A DNA stretch of 64,000 bases from Fimimonas sp045644945. GTDB taxonomy: Bacteria > Bacillota > Clostridia > Christensenellales > CAG-314. Below the pieces are notes generated by a model. That model made no database searches and was not told the origin of the DNA. It was given only the letters and a program-made list of their open reading frames with translations. Below are positions 15,518 through 23,975 of the stretch, piece by piece; position 1 is the first letter of the stretch; the number at the start of each line of letters is the position of its first letter. The position numbers and the translations under genes are program-made. The DNA is taken from NCBI GenBank assembly GCA_045644945.1, contig JAZRHU010000074.1:4795-68794 (forward strand), in the 5' to 3' direction.

Positions 15518-17788
15518 TTATCTCAAAGATTTTGGTTTGCGGATGCGGTTGAGCTTTTTGTTCATCTTTAAAAGTTCTTCCTTAGTGAAGGTAATGTTTG
15601 CCATACCAATCATGGAAGCAAGACGAAGCACAGTAAAGCCACCCATCATCTTCATAAGGCTACCGCCAGCGCTCTTGAGGTCAACGCTAAAGCCACCGCC
15701 CTTTTTGCCGTCCTTTTTCTTGCCGGCGTCCATCTTCTTTTTGAGCTTCAAGCCAAGGCCAACAAACCAAAGCTTACCGCGCAAGGACTTCATGATGTCG
15801 CTAATTTTGTCGTTCAAGCTGTAACGTCCTGCAGGAGCATCGATATCGAACCAGTTCAAGATTGCGCCTTGTTCTTTAAGAACGTAGTCTTGGTTCATTT
15901 CCTCTACCTTGCGGATTGTGCCACAGTCTTCCAAATCGCCAGCTTTTGCAACAAGTGTTGTTTCGCCAACGTTAGCTACTTCCCAACGGAAGAAGTGGTC
16001 TTCGGCTTGAACTTTACCAAGGGATACGCCGTTTGCAAACAACTCAACTTCCGGTTGGTTGGAGTAAACTGTAACCTTTGTTACGTCTTCCACGCGGTCG
16101 ATGTAGCGTTTGGAGCAAAGGTGTACAAATGGTTCGTCAGAAAGCCATGCTTTGTAAGCAAAGAAGGAGTCCTTTTTGTACTTGCGGTCCATTGTTACAA
16201 GACCCTTGTGGTTTTGACCGTTTTCGCCACCTTCGGCACGAGCGTCAGCACCAAAGTCGAACATGTTCCAAACGTGAGTTGCCCACATGTACTTGCGTGT
16301 GAACAATTGTTTGATAAGTTCTTCGTGGTAGAAGGATTGGTATTCCTCGGTGTAGTCACCTTGGAATGGAGTGGAGCTGTGCCAGTTCAAAGCTTCGCAA
16401 CCATACTCGGAGCAACCAATAGGAATGTTTGGATGCTTAGCATGGAATTTGTCAAACCAAGGGCCGTTCATTGTTGTGTCGCCACCGTACCAACCAAAGT
16501 AGTGGTTGTAGCTTACAACGTCAGGGATTTGAACGTATGGGTCGTCCATACTGCACATAGATACGCAAGCGATTGTTGTAAGACGAGTTTTGTCCATTTC
16601 GTGGCAAAGGTCGTTCAAAATGCGATGGTTTTCCAAAAGGTCTTCGCTAGAACCAGCAATGCTAATTTCGTTGGAAAGTCCCCAAACAACAATACTTGGG
16701 TGGTTGTAGTTTTGTGTTACAAGTTCCTTCATTTGGGAAATTGTGTTTTCGCGACCAGTTGGCATGTGACGGGAAATGTAAGGAATTTCCGCCCAAAGTA
16801 CAAGACCCTTTTGGTCACAAAGATCGTAGAAGTATTGATCGTGTTGGTAGTGAGCAAGACGGATTGTTGTTGCACCTACTTCCATGATGAGGTCGATATC
16901 TTCTTCGTGGTGGCAAGGAAGGAGCGCATTACCAACACCAAATCTATCTTGGTGACGGGATACACCGCGAAGTGGGTACTCTTGACCATTCAAAATGAAG
17001 CCGTTTTCTGGATGAATTTCGAATGTACGGCAACCAAATGCAACGTCCAAGTTATCAATCACAGCACCATCACGCAAAATTGCAAGTTTAGCTGTGTAGA
17101 GGTATGGGTCTTTGCGACCATTCCAAAGGTGAACGTTTTCGATATCCAAAGTTTGTGTTGTTTCGCCACTTGTTGCACAAACAACTTCGGCACCTGTTGC
17201 ATCAACAATTTGGTAGGAGATTTGGTCGCCATCTTGGAGGTTTGTTACAAATGTACGAATTTCTACGTGAGCGTTGTCTCCATCAACTGTTGGTGTTACC
17301 ATAACGCCTGGGCCACCGTAGTAGTCGAGGTCGAAGTGAGTGTTGTTTACTGCAACCAAGTTTACGTTACGATACAAACCACCGTAGAAAGTAAAGTCGG
17401 CCATTTGTGGGTAAACTGTTTCGTTAGGGGAGTTATCCACTACGATTGCAATTTCGCAATTTTCGCCAATGCTGTCCGTCATATCAACACGCCATGTGGA
17501 GTAACCACCATCGTGATGAGCTTTGTGTTCGCCATTGAGGTACACGTCCGCACTAGAGTTTGCGCCACGGATTTCCAAGTAGTAGCGATCTGCTGTTGGC
17601 AAATCCGCCTTTGCAATTGTCTTTTTGTACAAGCAACTACCACGGAAGTAGTCGTTGCCACCATCGTGACCGTCAACTGCATTCCAAGTGTGTGGAAGAG
17701 TTACCACTTGCACGTTGTCGTGACCTTCGTGAGTTGCGCAATCTTTGTAAAATTGCCAGTTTTCGTTGAGGGAAAGAATCTTTCTCAT
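15518..17788 (-). CDS. Glycoside hydrolase family 2 (beta-galactosidase-like)
   Basis: This 756-residue GH2 enzyme has the jelly-roll, Ig-like and TIM-barrel domains in order. The acid/base Glu is in VVWGLSNEISIAGSS (about residue 400) and the nucleophile Glu in GCSEYGCEALNW (about 490). The barrel ends with MFDFGADAR. It lacks the Asn-x-Lys carboxylate signature of glucuronidases, so a galactosidase-type activity is more likely. There is no signal peptide. The last 110 residues are an unusual basic Lys/Gly-rich tail. ATG 17788 has GGAGG upstream. It is divergent from a sugar:cation symporter, suggesting uptake and intracellular cleavage of a glycoside. Confidence 0.92.
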   Translation of the reverse strand: MRKILSLNENWQFYKDCATHEGHDNVQVVTLPHTWNAVDGHDGGNDYFRGSCLYKKTIAKADLPTADRYYLEIRGANSSADVYLNGEHKAHHDGGYSTWRVDMTDSIGENCEIAIVVDNSPNETVYPQMADFTFYGGLYRNVNLVAVNNTHFDLDYYGGPGVMVTPTVDGDNAHVEIRTFVTNLQDGDQISYQIVDATGAEVVCATSGETTQTLDIENVHLWNGRKDPYLYTAKLAILRDGAVIDNLDVAFGCRTFEIHPENGFILNGQEYPLRGVSRHQDRFGVGNALLPCHHEEDIDLIMEVGATTIRLAHYQHDQYFYDLCDQKGLVLWAEIPYISRHMPTGRENTISQMKELVTQNYNHPSIVVWGLSNEISIAGSSEDLLENHRILNDLCHEMDKTRLTTIACVSMCSMDDPYVQIPDVVSYNHYFGWYGGDTTMNGPWFDKFHAKHPNIPIGCSEYGCEALNWHSSTPFQGDYTEEYQSFYHEELIKQLFTRKYMWATHVWNMFDFGADARAEGGENGQNHKGLVTMDRKYKKDSFFAYKAWLSDEPFVHLCSKRYIDRVEDVTKVTVYSNQPEVELFANGVSLGKVQAEDHFFRWEVANVGETTLVAKAGDLEDCGTIRKVEEMNQDYVLKEQGAILNWFDIDAPAGRYSLNDKISDIMKSLRGKLWFVGLGLKLKKKMDAGKKKDGKKGGGFSVDLKSAGGSLMKMMGGFTVLRLASMIGMANITFTKEELLKMNKKLNRIRKPKSLR

Positions 17789-17839
17789 TGTTGCCTCCAA
17801 GTAAGTTTTATGGTAAATTTTGTTTTAAAGCCGTTTGTT

Positions 17840-17868
17840 ATTATAACTTATATCAAAAACATTGTCAA
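17840..17868 (-). promoter_or_regulatory. Consensus sigma-A promoter of the GH2 gene
   Basis: TTGACA-N17-TATAAT on the minus strand: both hexamers perfect with optimal spacing. Transcription would start near 17833, giving a 45-base leader. Confidence 0.88.
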
Positions 17869-18092
17869 CACCCGTAAAAACTGTTTTTTGCAAAAAAAGG
17901 CACAATAGCGCTTTTTGTAGGGCAAATTGCAAGCTTTGCAATACCTTTTTTGCCACTATTGCTTTGGTGCAAAATTGTATCCATCAAAGCGATTGTCCCA
18001 ACAAAGTTATACATTTGTGGTGCAAATGGCATCTTAGAGGGCAAAAAACTTAAAATTGATTGAAAATTCGCTGACATTTTGTTTTATTGCTA

Positions 18093-18121
18093 TTGACTAA
18101 ATTTCTATAAAATGATACACT
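18093..18121 (+). promoter_or_regulatory. Sigma-A promoter of the symporter gene
   Basis: TTGACT-N17-TACACT, followed by AGGAGG at 18153 and the ATG at 18164. The region between the two divergent promoters (17869-18092) shows no clear operator palindrome. Confidence 0.7.
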
Positions 18122-18163
18122 AGTTGATGGCTGTAAAAAATACAAATAACTTAGGAGGAAATT

Positions 18164-19834
18164 ATGGCTAAGAAAGAAATCGCGCTCGACGCAAACGGAA
18201 AGCGCAAATTTGGTATCCGCGATAAGCTTGCTTACGCAGCAGGCGATGCCGCATGTGGCCTCAGCTTTGGTCTCAAGGGTACTGTACAAACATTTTGGCT
18301 TGTTTTCATGATGATGGAAACTGGCTTGTTCTCAATCCTTTTGTTGATTGTTCAAGCATGGGATGCTATCAACGACACTCTCATTGGTACAATGATTGAC
18401 AGCGACCAAAAGAAATACAAACTTGGTAAGTACAAAACATACATACTTATCGGTGCAATCGGCCTTGTTGTAGGCGGTGCTGCAGTATTCCTTCCATTCC
18501 CTGATGCGGACGTTGTTGTAAAAGCAGTTTTGTTTGTTGTGGGCTACATCATTTGGGATGCTGCTTACACATTTGCAAACGTTCCTTACGGCACAATGCT
18601 CAACCTTGTAACAAACGACGACCAAGAAAGGGCTTCTCTTTCCGTATTCCGTTCTATCGGTGGCGCGGTTGGTAACATGCTTCCTGGTATGATCCTTCCA
18701 ATGCTCATTTGGGAAAAGATCACTTGGACAAAAGATGGCGTAAATGCTTTTTGGGATAAGATTGCTCCAACATTGCCAACTGACCAAAATGGTAACCTCA
18801 CTCTTACACCAGACGACTTTACACACGTTCCAAACAACAGCGTTATCTTCCCAGGAACAAACGGTGGCCCAGTTGCCGGTGCTCCATACAATCCTGGTGA
18901 CAAAGTTTTCAGTCCTTTGACTGGTGCTCAACTTGAAATTCTCCAAGGTAACAAAGTATTTTGGGCAGCTTTGATCATGGGTGTTTTGGCATTGGGTTTC
19001 TTCTTGTTCATGCTCAAGTTCATCACAATTCGTGGTAACGAATACCAAAAGCTCAACGAAAGCGAAGGCGGAAAAGTTAACATCTTCAAGTCCTTTGGCA
19101 CATTCATGAAAAACCGTCCTGCAGTTGGTTGCACAATCTCCGCTATGGGTATGTTCATTGGTATGCAATCCGCTACAACAGCTAACACAATCATGTTTGC
19201 TACACACTTTGGTAACGCAAGCATGTCTGGTCTTGTACAAATGGTAGGTTTCTTGCCAATGTTCATCTTTATGCCTATGGCTACAAAGCTTGTAAAGAAG
19301 TACGGCAAAAAAGAAGTTGCTTCCATCGGCTCCATTGCTGGTCTTGTTGGTGGCGCGATTCTCATGTTGTTCCCACTTATGCCAAAGAACGCACAACTCA
19401 TCGTTTACATGATTGGTCTTGTATTCTTCGGTCTTGGTATGGGCTTCTACAACTGCGTATCTTGGGCTATGATGGGTGACGCAATCGACTACCAAGAATG
19501 GAAAACAGGCAAGCGCGAAGAAAGCGTTGTATATGCTCTTCACTCCTTCTTCCGTAAGCTCGCTCAAGGCGTAGGCCCTGCTGCTGTTATCGCAATCATG
19601 GGTACAAAGTTGATTGGTTACGAAGAAACTCTTGGTACAATCGGTCAATCCGCACAAACAGCTCAAAACTTGTGCTGGCTTGTTGCTATCCTCTACACAA
19701 TCAGTGCAGTTTCTCAATTTGTGGGCGTTGCTCTCATTTACAACCTCGACAAGAAAACTCTTGCAACAATGAAGAGCGACCTTGCTGCTCGTCACACAGG
19801 CGAACAACCAAGCGAAACTCCTGTTGAAGCGTAA
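18164..19834 (+). CDS. GPH family glycoside:cation symporter (MelB/XynB-like)
   Basis: This 556-residue MFS-type transporter of the glycoside-pentoside-hexuronide family has about 12 membrane segments. It has the cytoplasmic DSDQKKYKLGKYKTYIL loop after the second segment and DYQEWKTGKR late in the protein, both family hallmarks. It carries an insertion of about 75 polar residues (roughly 190-265) between membrane segments, longer than in MelB. Strong AGGAGG and translation-optimised codons suggest high expression. It probably imports the substrate of the divergent GH2 enzyme. Confidence 0.9.
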   Translation: MAKKEIALDANGKRKFGIRDKLAYAAGDAACGLSFGLKGTVQTFWLVFMMMETGLFSILLLIVQAWDAINDTLIGTMIDSDQKKYKLGKYKTYILIGAIGLVVGGAAVFLPFPDADVVVKAVLFVVGYIIWDAAYTFANVPYGTMLNLVTNDDQERASLSVFRSIGGAVGNMLPGMILPMLIWEKITWTKDGVNAFWDKIAPTLPTDQNGNLTLTPDDFTHVPNNSVIFPGTNGGPVAGAPYNPGDKVFSPLTGAQLEILQGNKVFWAALIMGVLALGFFLFMLKFITIRGNEYQKLNESEGGKVNIFKSFGTFMKNRPAVGCTISAMGMFIGMQSATTANTIMFATHFGNASMSGLVQMVGFLPMFIFMPMATKLVKKYGKKEVASIGSIAGLVGGAILMLFPLMPKNAQLIVYMIGLVFFGLGMGFYNCVSWAMMGDAIDYQEWKTGKREESVVYALHSFFRKLAQGVGPAAVIAIMGTKLIGYEETLGTIGQSAQTAQNLCWLVAILYTISAVSQFVGVALIYNLDKKTLATMKSDLAARHTGEQPSETPVEA

Positions 19835-19865
19835 TTAGCTGATAATTTCTAACTACAAGTCAAAC

Positions 19866-19895
19866 AAAGGGATGCAAAATTGCATCCCTTTTTTT
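19866..19895 (+). terminator. Intrinsic terminator of the symporter gene
   Basis: AAAGGGATGCA and its complement flank a four-base loop, followed by seven or more T. Confidence 0.9.
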
Positions 19896-19918
19896 GTTGC
19901 CTTTTTACAAAATAGCTG

Positions 19919-19947
19919 TTGCAAAATGCGTTGGGGTATTGTATAAT
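19919..19947 (+). promoter_or_regulatory. Sigma-A promoter of the SHOCT protein gene
   Basis: TTGCAA-N17-TATAAT, 47 bases before the ATG at 19994. Confidence 0.75.
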
Positions 19948-19993
19948 TACAGTACAAACATCTTTACCCAAGCTTTGTTTTGTGAGGTTTTTT

Positions 19994-20719
19994 ATGAAAG
20001 GTTGCAAGGCATTACAAATAGTTTTTGGCACCCTGTGTGCTATTTTGACAGTTGCAGTTGGCTTGACGGCTGTGATGTTGTTTTTGCCCTACTTGGAGGT
20101 TGAACTAAACATCGACCTGTTTGCCACCATGTCCGAGGGTGTGGACACCATTGCTAAAACTCTTGACTTGGCCGACCAAAGTTGGGTTGTGATTTGCATC
20201 ATGTTTGTTTTGCCAACGTTGTTGCTTGTTTTGGCAACTTGCTTGCTACTTCGTGGCAAAAAGGAAGGTAGCCTTGTTGCGGGTAGTGTTTTAGCAACAT
20301 TTTCCACAGTGTTTGTTTGCATTGTGTTAGCGATGTTTTCCAAACAACTGTTTGCCAACATGCAAACAACCTTTGTTTTGATTGCAGTTGGTATTGCCGT
20401 GGTTTGCACGCTTTTGTACTGCTTGACAATTTACGCAGTAAGACGCGCCAGCCAACCTACCTCCACACCCGTTGTTGAGCCCACAGAGCCCAACACCGAC
20501 CAAGACAACGACACCACAAGCCAAGATGAAGATACAACGTACATACCAAGCGACTCTGTTACTGTTAGCCAAGTGGCCGATCAAACGTACGAACAAAGCG
20601 ATGTTTTGCCACCAAACGTGCTTGCCAAATTGAAGCTGGTGCGCGATCTTTACGAAAAAGGCGCATTGACGGAGGAAGAGTACCTCGCACTTGTAAACAA
20701 GTACATAAATCAAAAGTAG
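19994..20719 (+). CDS. Membrane protein with C-terminal SHOCT domain
   Basis: This 241-residue protein has four hydrophobic segments (about residues 10-35, 65-90, 100-120 and 125-150). An acidic Asp/Thr-rich linker and a final SHOCT-type motif of about 30 residues follow (LVRDLYEKGALTEEEYLAL). SHOCT domains are short oligomerisation elements of unclear role. The start was placed at ATG 19994 with GAGG upstream, downstream of a clear promoter; a longer in-frame start would begin inside the promoter. It is monocistronic. Confidence 0.75.
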   Translation: MKGCKALQIVFGTLCAILTVAVGLTAVMLFLPYLEVELNIDLFATMSEGVDTIAKTLDLADQSWVVICIMFVLPTLLLVLATCLLLRGKKEGSLVAGSVLATFSTVFVCIVLAMFSKQLFANMQTTFVLIAVGIAVVCTLLYCLTIYAVRRASQPTSTPVVEPTEPNTDQDNDTTSQDEDTTYIPSDSVTVSQVADQTYEQSDVLPPNVLAKLKLVRDLYEKGALTEEEYLALVNKYINQK

Positions 20720-20735
20720 CTTATATCACGAAAAC

Positions 20736-20771
20736 AAAAAAAGCTCAACCGAGATGGTTGAGCATTTTTTA
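20736..20771. terminator. Bidirectional terminator
   Basis: GCTCAACC-N4-GGTTGAGC with A-run before and T-run after. It serves the SHOCT gene and the convergent flotillin operon. Confidence 0.88.
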
Positions 20772-21281
20772 TTTTTTGCCGTAGGGCTTTTTGAATCGAG
20801 GATTGTTCAAAATTTCTCCAAGGACAAGGCTCTTGCGAATTACATCCATGTTGTACGCTTGGCCATCGTCCTCCGTTTCGTACATCAAATCGGTGGCAAT
20901 CAAGCGCACACCGTTGAGTTCGTCGCAACCTTCGTCACTTACAGCACCAAGGGAGCCAACAATTGGATCGTAGGTTTCCGCACTGCCACCATGACCATGA
21001 TCATCAAAGGTGATTGTGGATGTTGTTGCCGTTGTACCATTGCGTTGTGCCGCCTTGCGCTTGTTGTTTTCCAAATAGCGACTTTGCGTGGGCGTTAGTT
21101 GACCTTTGGCATTGGGATGGAGAAATTCCTCATCGCGCTGTTGTGGCGGATTTTTGTAGGCGTTTTCCTTGGCTTTTGCAATAACCGTACCGATGATTAT
21201 CAGCATGACAATCAAGAAGAAAACAATACCAACAAAAGCTTCCAATTCTTCTTCAGCCACGGCACAGAGGAAGTTTAGCAT
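20769..21281 (-). CDS. Third gene of the flotillin operon, hypothetical
   Basis: This 170-residue protein has one N-terminal membrane segment (about residues 16-35) after an acidic start, then a long polar, probably disordered cytoplasmic tail. It follows floA by 12 bases with AGGAG nine bases before the ATG. No family recognised. It occupies the place of yqfB in the Bacillus operon but does not resemble it. Confidence 0.7.
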   Translation of the reverse strand: MLNFLCAVAEEELEAFVGIVFFLIVMLIIIGTVIAKAKENAYKNPPQQRDEEFLHPNAKGQLTPTQSRYLENNKRKAAQRNGTTATTSTITFDDHGHGGSAETYDPIVGSLGAVSDEGCDELNGVRLIATDLMYETEDDGQAYNMDVIRKSLVLGEILNNPRFKKPYGKK

Positions 21282-21293
21282 AGACGTGGTCTC

Positions 21294-22328
21294 CTATTTT
21301 TTGCCTTTGTCGCCAGTGCCTGCACCTGCACCACCTGCTGGAGCATCGCCTGTGCCGGAGATTGCTTGGCGCATAGCTGTGTCAGCTTGGATATTTTGAA
21401 GTTGGTAGTAGTCCATAATGCCAAGACGACCAGAGCGAAGTGCCTCTGCCATGGCGCGTGGGATTTCCGCTTCCGCTTCGATAACCTTTGCACGCATTTC
21501 TTGAGTCATAGCGCGCATTTCTTGTTCGGTAGCAACGGCCATTGCACGACGTTCTTCCGCTGCAGCTTGAGCAATGCGCTTGTCTGCTTCCGCTTGGTCC
21601 ATTTGAAGTTGTGCACCGATGTTACGGCCAACGTCTACGTCAGCAATGTCGATGGACAAAATTTCGTATGCTGTACCAGCATCGAGGCCCTTTTTCAATA
21701 CTGTCTTGGAGATAAGGTCGGGGTTTTCCAAAACTTCTTTGTGAGTTTCCGCAGAACCAACAGTTGTTACGATACCTTCGCCAACGCGGGCAATGATTGT
21801 TTCTTCGCCTGCACCACCAATAAGGCGAGCAATGTTAGCACGAACTGTTACACGAGCTTTAACGCGGAGCTCGATACCATTTTTAGCAATTGCGGAAATG
21901 ATTGGTGTTTCGATAACCTTTGGGTTAACGGACACTTTAACGGCGTTAAGTACGTCACGACCAGCAAGGTCGATTGCCTTTGCACTTGGCAAGGAAAGGT
22001 CGATGTTGGCGCTGTGTGCGGAAATGAGGGCGTTTACAACGTTGGAAACGTTACCGCCTGCCATAACGTGGCTTTCCAATTCGCCGATATCAATGTTAAG
22101 ACCAGCTTTGCGCGCACGAATGTACACGTCAACAAGCATCTTGTACTTGATACGGCGCATCTTCATACCAACAAGACGGCCCATGGATACGCGCGCACCG
22201 CTGATTGCTGCGATAAACCAAGTACCAATTGGGAAAAATGCCAACAAAATGATGACAATAACTGCTACAACACCAGCAATGATAAGTGGAGTTGTGGGAT
22301 CATCAAAAGCTAAAAACAAATTGAGCAT
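21294..22328 (-). CDS. floA: Flotillin-like protein FloA
   Basis: FloA organises membrane microdomains. The 344-residue protein has an N-terminal membrane segment (about residues 15-40), a long SPFH-like region (GMKMRRIKYKMLVDVYIRARKAG onward in short blocks), and the Glu/Ala-rich helical segment around residues 240-300 (AEAEIPRAMAEALRSG). Length matches YqfA/FloA. Its ribosome-binding site AGGAGG overlaps the stop region of the NfeD-like gene upstream, the usual partner of flotillins. The N-terminal third is highly Ala/Arg-rich. Confidence 0.95.
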   Translation of the reverse strand: MLNLFLAFDDPTTPLIIAGVVAVIVIILLAFFPIGTWFIAAISGARVSMGRLVGMKMRRIKYKMLVDVYIRARKAGLNIDIGELESHVMAGGNVSNVVNALISAHSANIDLSLPSAKAIDLAGRDVLNAVKVSVNPKVIETPIISAIAKNGIELRVKARVTVRANIARLIGGAGEETIIARVGEGIVTTVGSAETHKEVLENPDLISKTVLKKGLDAGTAYEILSIDIADVDVGRNIGAQLQMDQAEADKRIAQAAAEERRAMAVATEQEMRAMTQEMRAKVIEAEAEIPRAMAEALRSGRLGIMDYYQLQNIQADTAMRQAISGTGDAPAGGAGAGTGDKGKK

Positions 22329-22333
22329 AATAG

Positions 22334-22891
22334 TTAGTCCTCCTGTATTTCAATTACTTCAATTTTTTGTCCTTCTACTGCAATTACTTGCACTTGTTTG
22401 CCCTTTTCGATAAAACCATCGCGGGCCACGATATCTAGCACTTTGCCATCAAACATTGCCTTGCCGATGGGGCGCAAAACTGTTTGAGTTGTGCCCACCG
22501 CATGCAGGAATGTGGAAAAATCCTTGGTGCCTTCCGTTTTGTCTTCCGATACGGCAATATCGCTGTGGAAGATGGAGTTTTTGACGGTGGACCCTTTTTT
22601 GATAACCTTTGAGGCTATCACAAAAAGTATAATTAGCAACACCGCAAAAATAAGCACCATGTAAAGTAGCATCCAAGCATCTCCGCCGGTAGCCAAGCGA
22701 ATGATCATGCCTATTACAATCATCGCCGTGCCGGAAATGCCAAAGAATCCAAATCCTGGCATGAACACTTCGATTATGAGAAAGATGATACCAAGCACAA
22801 ACAAACCAATGCACCATGGGTTCATGTCGGTAAACAACTTGGCAAAGCTAGAATCGGCAAAACTGTTTGCCAATAACATTAGTTGATTCAT
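22334..22891 (-). CDS. NfeD-like membrane protein
   Basis: This 185-residue protein has three hydrophobic segments (about residues 28-60, 62-85 and 88-112) and a C-terminal OB-fold (GKAMFDGKVLDIVARDGFI...VIAVEGQKIEV), matching the short NfeD1b class. It lacks the N-terminal ClpP-like protease domain of long YqeZ. Such proteins partner flotillins in membrane microdomains. It is first in a three-gene operon with floA. AAGGAAG precedes the ATG. Confidence 0.9.
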   Translation of the reverse strand: MNQLMLLANSFADSSFAKLFTDMNPWCIGLFVLGIIFLIIEVFMPGFGFFGISGTAMIVIGMIIRLATGGDAWMLLYMVLIFAVLLIILFVIASKVIKKGSTVKNSIFHSDIAVSEDKTEGTKDFSTFLHAVGTTQTVLRPIGKAMFDGKVLDIVARDGFIEKGKQVQVIAVEGQKIEVIEIQED

Positions 22892-23026
22892 TTTTACTTC
22901 CTTTTTTAATTTTGTGTGTATATCTCAATGGATATACCATTTTTTTATCTTGTTGCAAAATATACCCTTTGATAGTATATTTTTGTTTTGCAACAATATT
23001 AGCCATTGTTTGTTGCAGTTGTTAAC

Positions 23027-23062
23027 AAAAATGCTTGCAGAAGCATACTACCCCTGCAAGCA
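23027..23062 (-). terminator. Intrinsic terminator of hpf
   Basis: On the minus strand, CTTGCAG-type arms flank a 13-base loop, followed by a T-rich stretch (CATTTTTG). Confidence 0.6.
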
Positions 23063-23113
23063 ATGTTAGCTTTTATTTGATTACAACCATCAACCTAGGG
23101 GTAAAGCTGTGTT

Positions 23114-23644
23114 TTAGATTAGTGGTTGAAGTAGACCAATTGTTCCGTCCTTACGGCGGTAGACAATTTCCACATTGTCGTTTGCATCATTAACAAACAC
23201 GTAGAAGTCGTGATCCAACATTTCCAAATTTTCCACAGCTTCCTCGGGGGTCATGCGTGTAACTTCGAAGGACTTAACCTTGGTGATTTCCAACTGACCT
23301 CTTGGTTCCACATCGGAAACAAATTCGAATTCGTTGGGAACTTCGGGCATCTTGTGGGATTTGGACAATTTGTCGCGATGCTTGATGATTTGACGTTCGA
23401 TCTTTGGCAAACATGTATCAATGTTGTAGTACATTGTGTCGCCGGACACTTCCGCACGAATGTAGTTGCCGTGGTAGTTGATGGCAATTTCCATTTTGCA
23501 ACTGCGTCCTTGGTCTGTCAAAACAATCTTGCAGGGGGTGTTGCTATCTGGGAAATACTTGTCCAAACGTCTGGTCTTGGAAACCAAAATTTGCTCAAGT
23601 CTGTCCGTAACATGATAGTTTTTGGTTACAATTTCGAGTTTCAT
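23114..23644 (-). CDS. hpf: Long-form ribosome hibernation promoting factor
   Basis: Long HPF dimerises 70S ribosomes into inactive 100S particles in stationary phase. The 176-residue protein has an N-terminal RaiA domain (residues 1-100, with KLEIVTKNYHVTDRLE) and a C-terminal dimerisation domain (EVTRMTPEEAVENLEMLDHDF). The start was set at ATG 23644 because GGAGG lies eight bases upstream; an earlier in-frame start would add 16 unconserved residues. It has its own promoter at 23697. Confidence 0.94.
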   Translation of the reverse strand: MKLEIVTKNYHVTDRLEQILVSKTRRLDKYFPDSNTPCKIVLTDQGRSCKMEIAINYHGNYIRAEVSGDTMYYNIDTCLPKIERQIIKHRDKLSKSHKMPEVPNEFEFVSDVEPRGQLEITKVKSFEVTRMTPEEAVENLEMLDHDFYVFVNDANDNVEIVYRRKDGTIGLLQPLI

Positions 23645-23696
23645 AGTAATACCTCCAAACTCTAGACTAGAAAGAAATTGCTCTCTTCCCATCTAC

Positions 23697-23725
23697 ATTA
23701 TAGCATATTTCCAAGTGATATTCAA
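23697..23725 (-). promoter_or_regulatory. Sigma-A promoter of hpf
   Basis: TTGAAT-N17-TATAAT on the minus strand, 53 bases before the ATG. Confidence 0.75.
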
Positions 23726-23903
23726 TACCCAATGTAAAAAAATTGCAATTTTTTGTGTGGTACGATGATGGCAAATTGTCACAACTTGATAGAGTGAACT
23801 TTACAACAACAATTTACCATAAGTTTTTACAATAACAAATTTGCAAAAATTGTCAAAAATTTGCTAAAAATGCCATCAAAATAGCAATTTTGGGCAATTT
23901 TTA

Positions 23904-23932
23904 TTTACAATCGCATTGATTTGTGCTAAAAT
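23904..23932 (+). promoter_or_regulatory. Sigma-A promoter of the ion transporter gene
   Basis: TTTACA-N17-TAAAAT, 44 bases before the ATG at 23976, with GAGGAG as ribosome-binding site. The rest of the 23726-23903 gap is AT-rich with no gene. Confidence 0.65.
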
Positions 23933-23975
23933 TGTAAAAGTGTCTTAAAAAAATTAATACTATGAGGAGAAAACT

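Noticed and set aside
15869..17908. A 679-codon open frame on the plus strand
   Set aside because: It lies antisense to the GH2 gene, has no ribosome-binding site, and its translation is Cys/Val-rich shadow sequence without domains.
18332..19807. A 491-codon open frame antisense to the symporter
   Set aside because: Shadow frame of a gene with strong codon bias; no start context.
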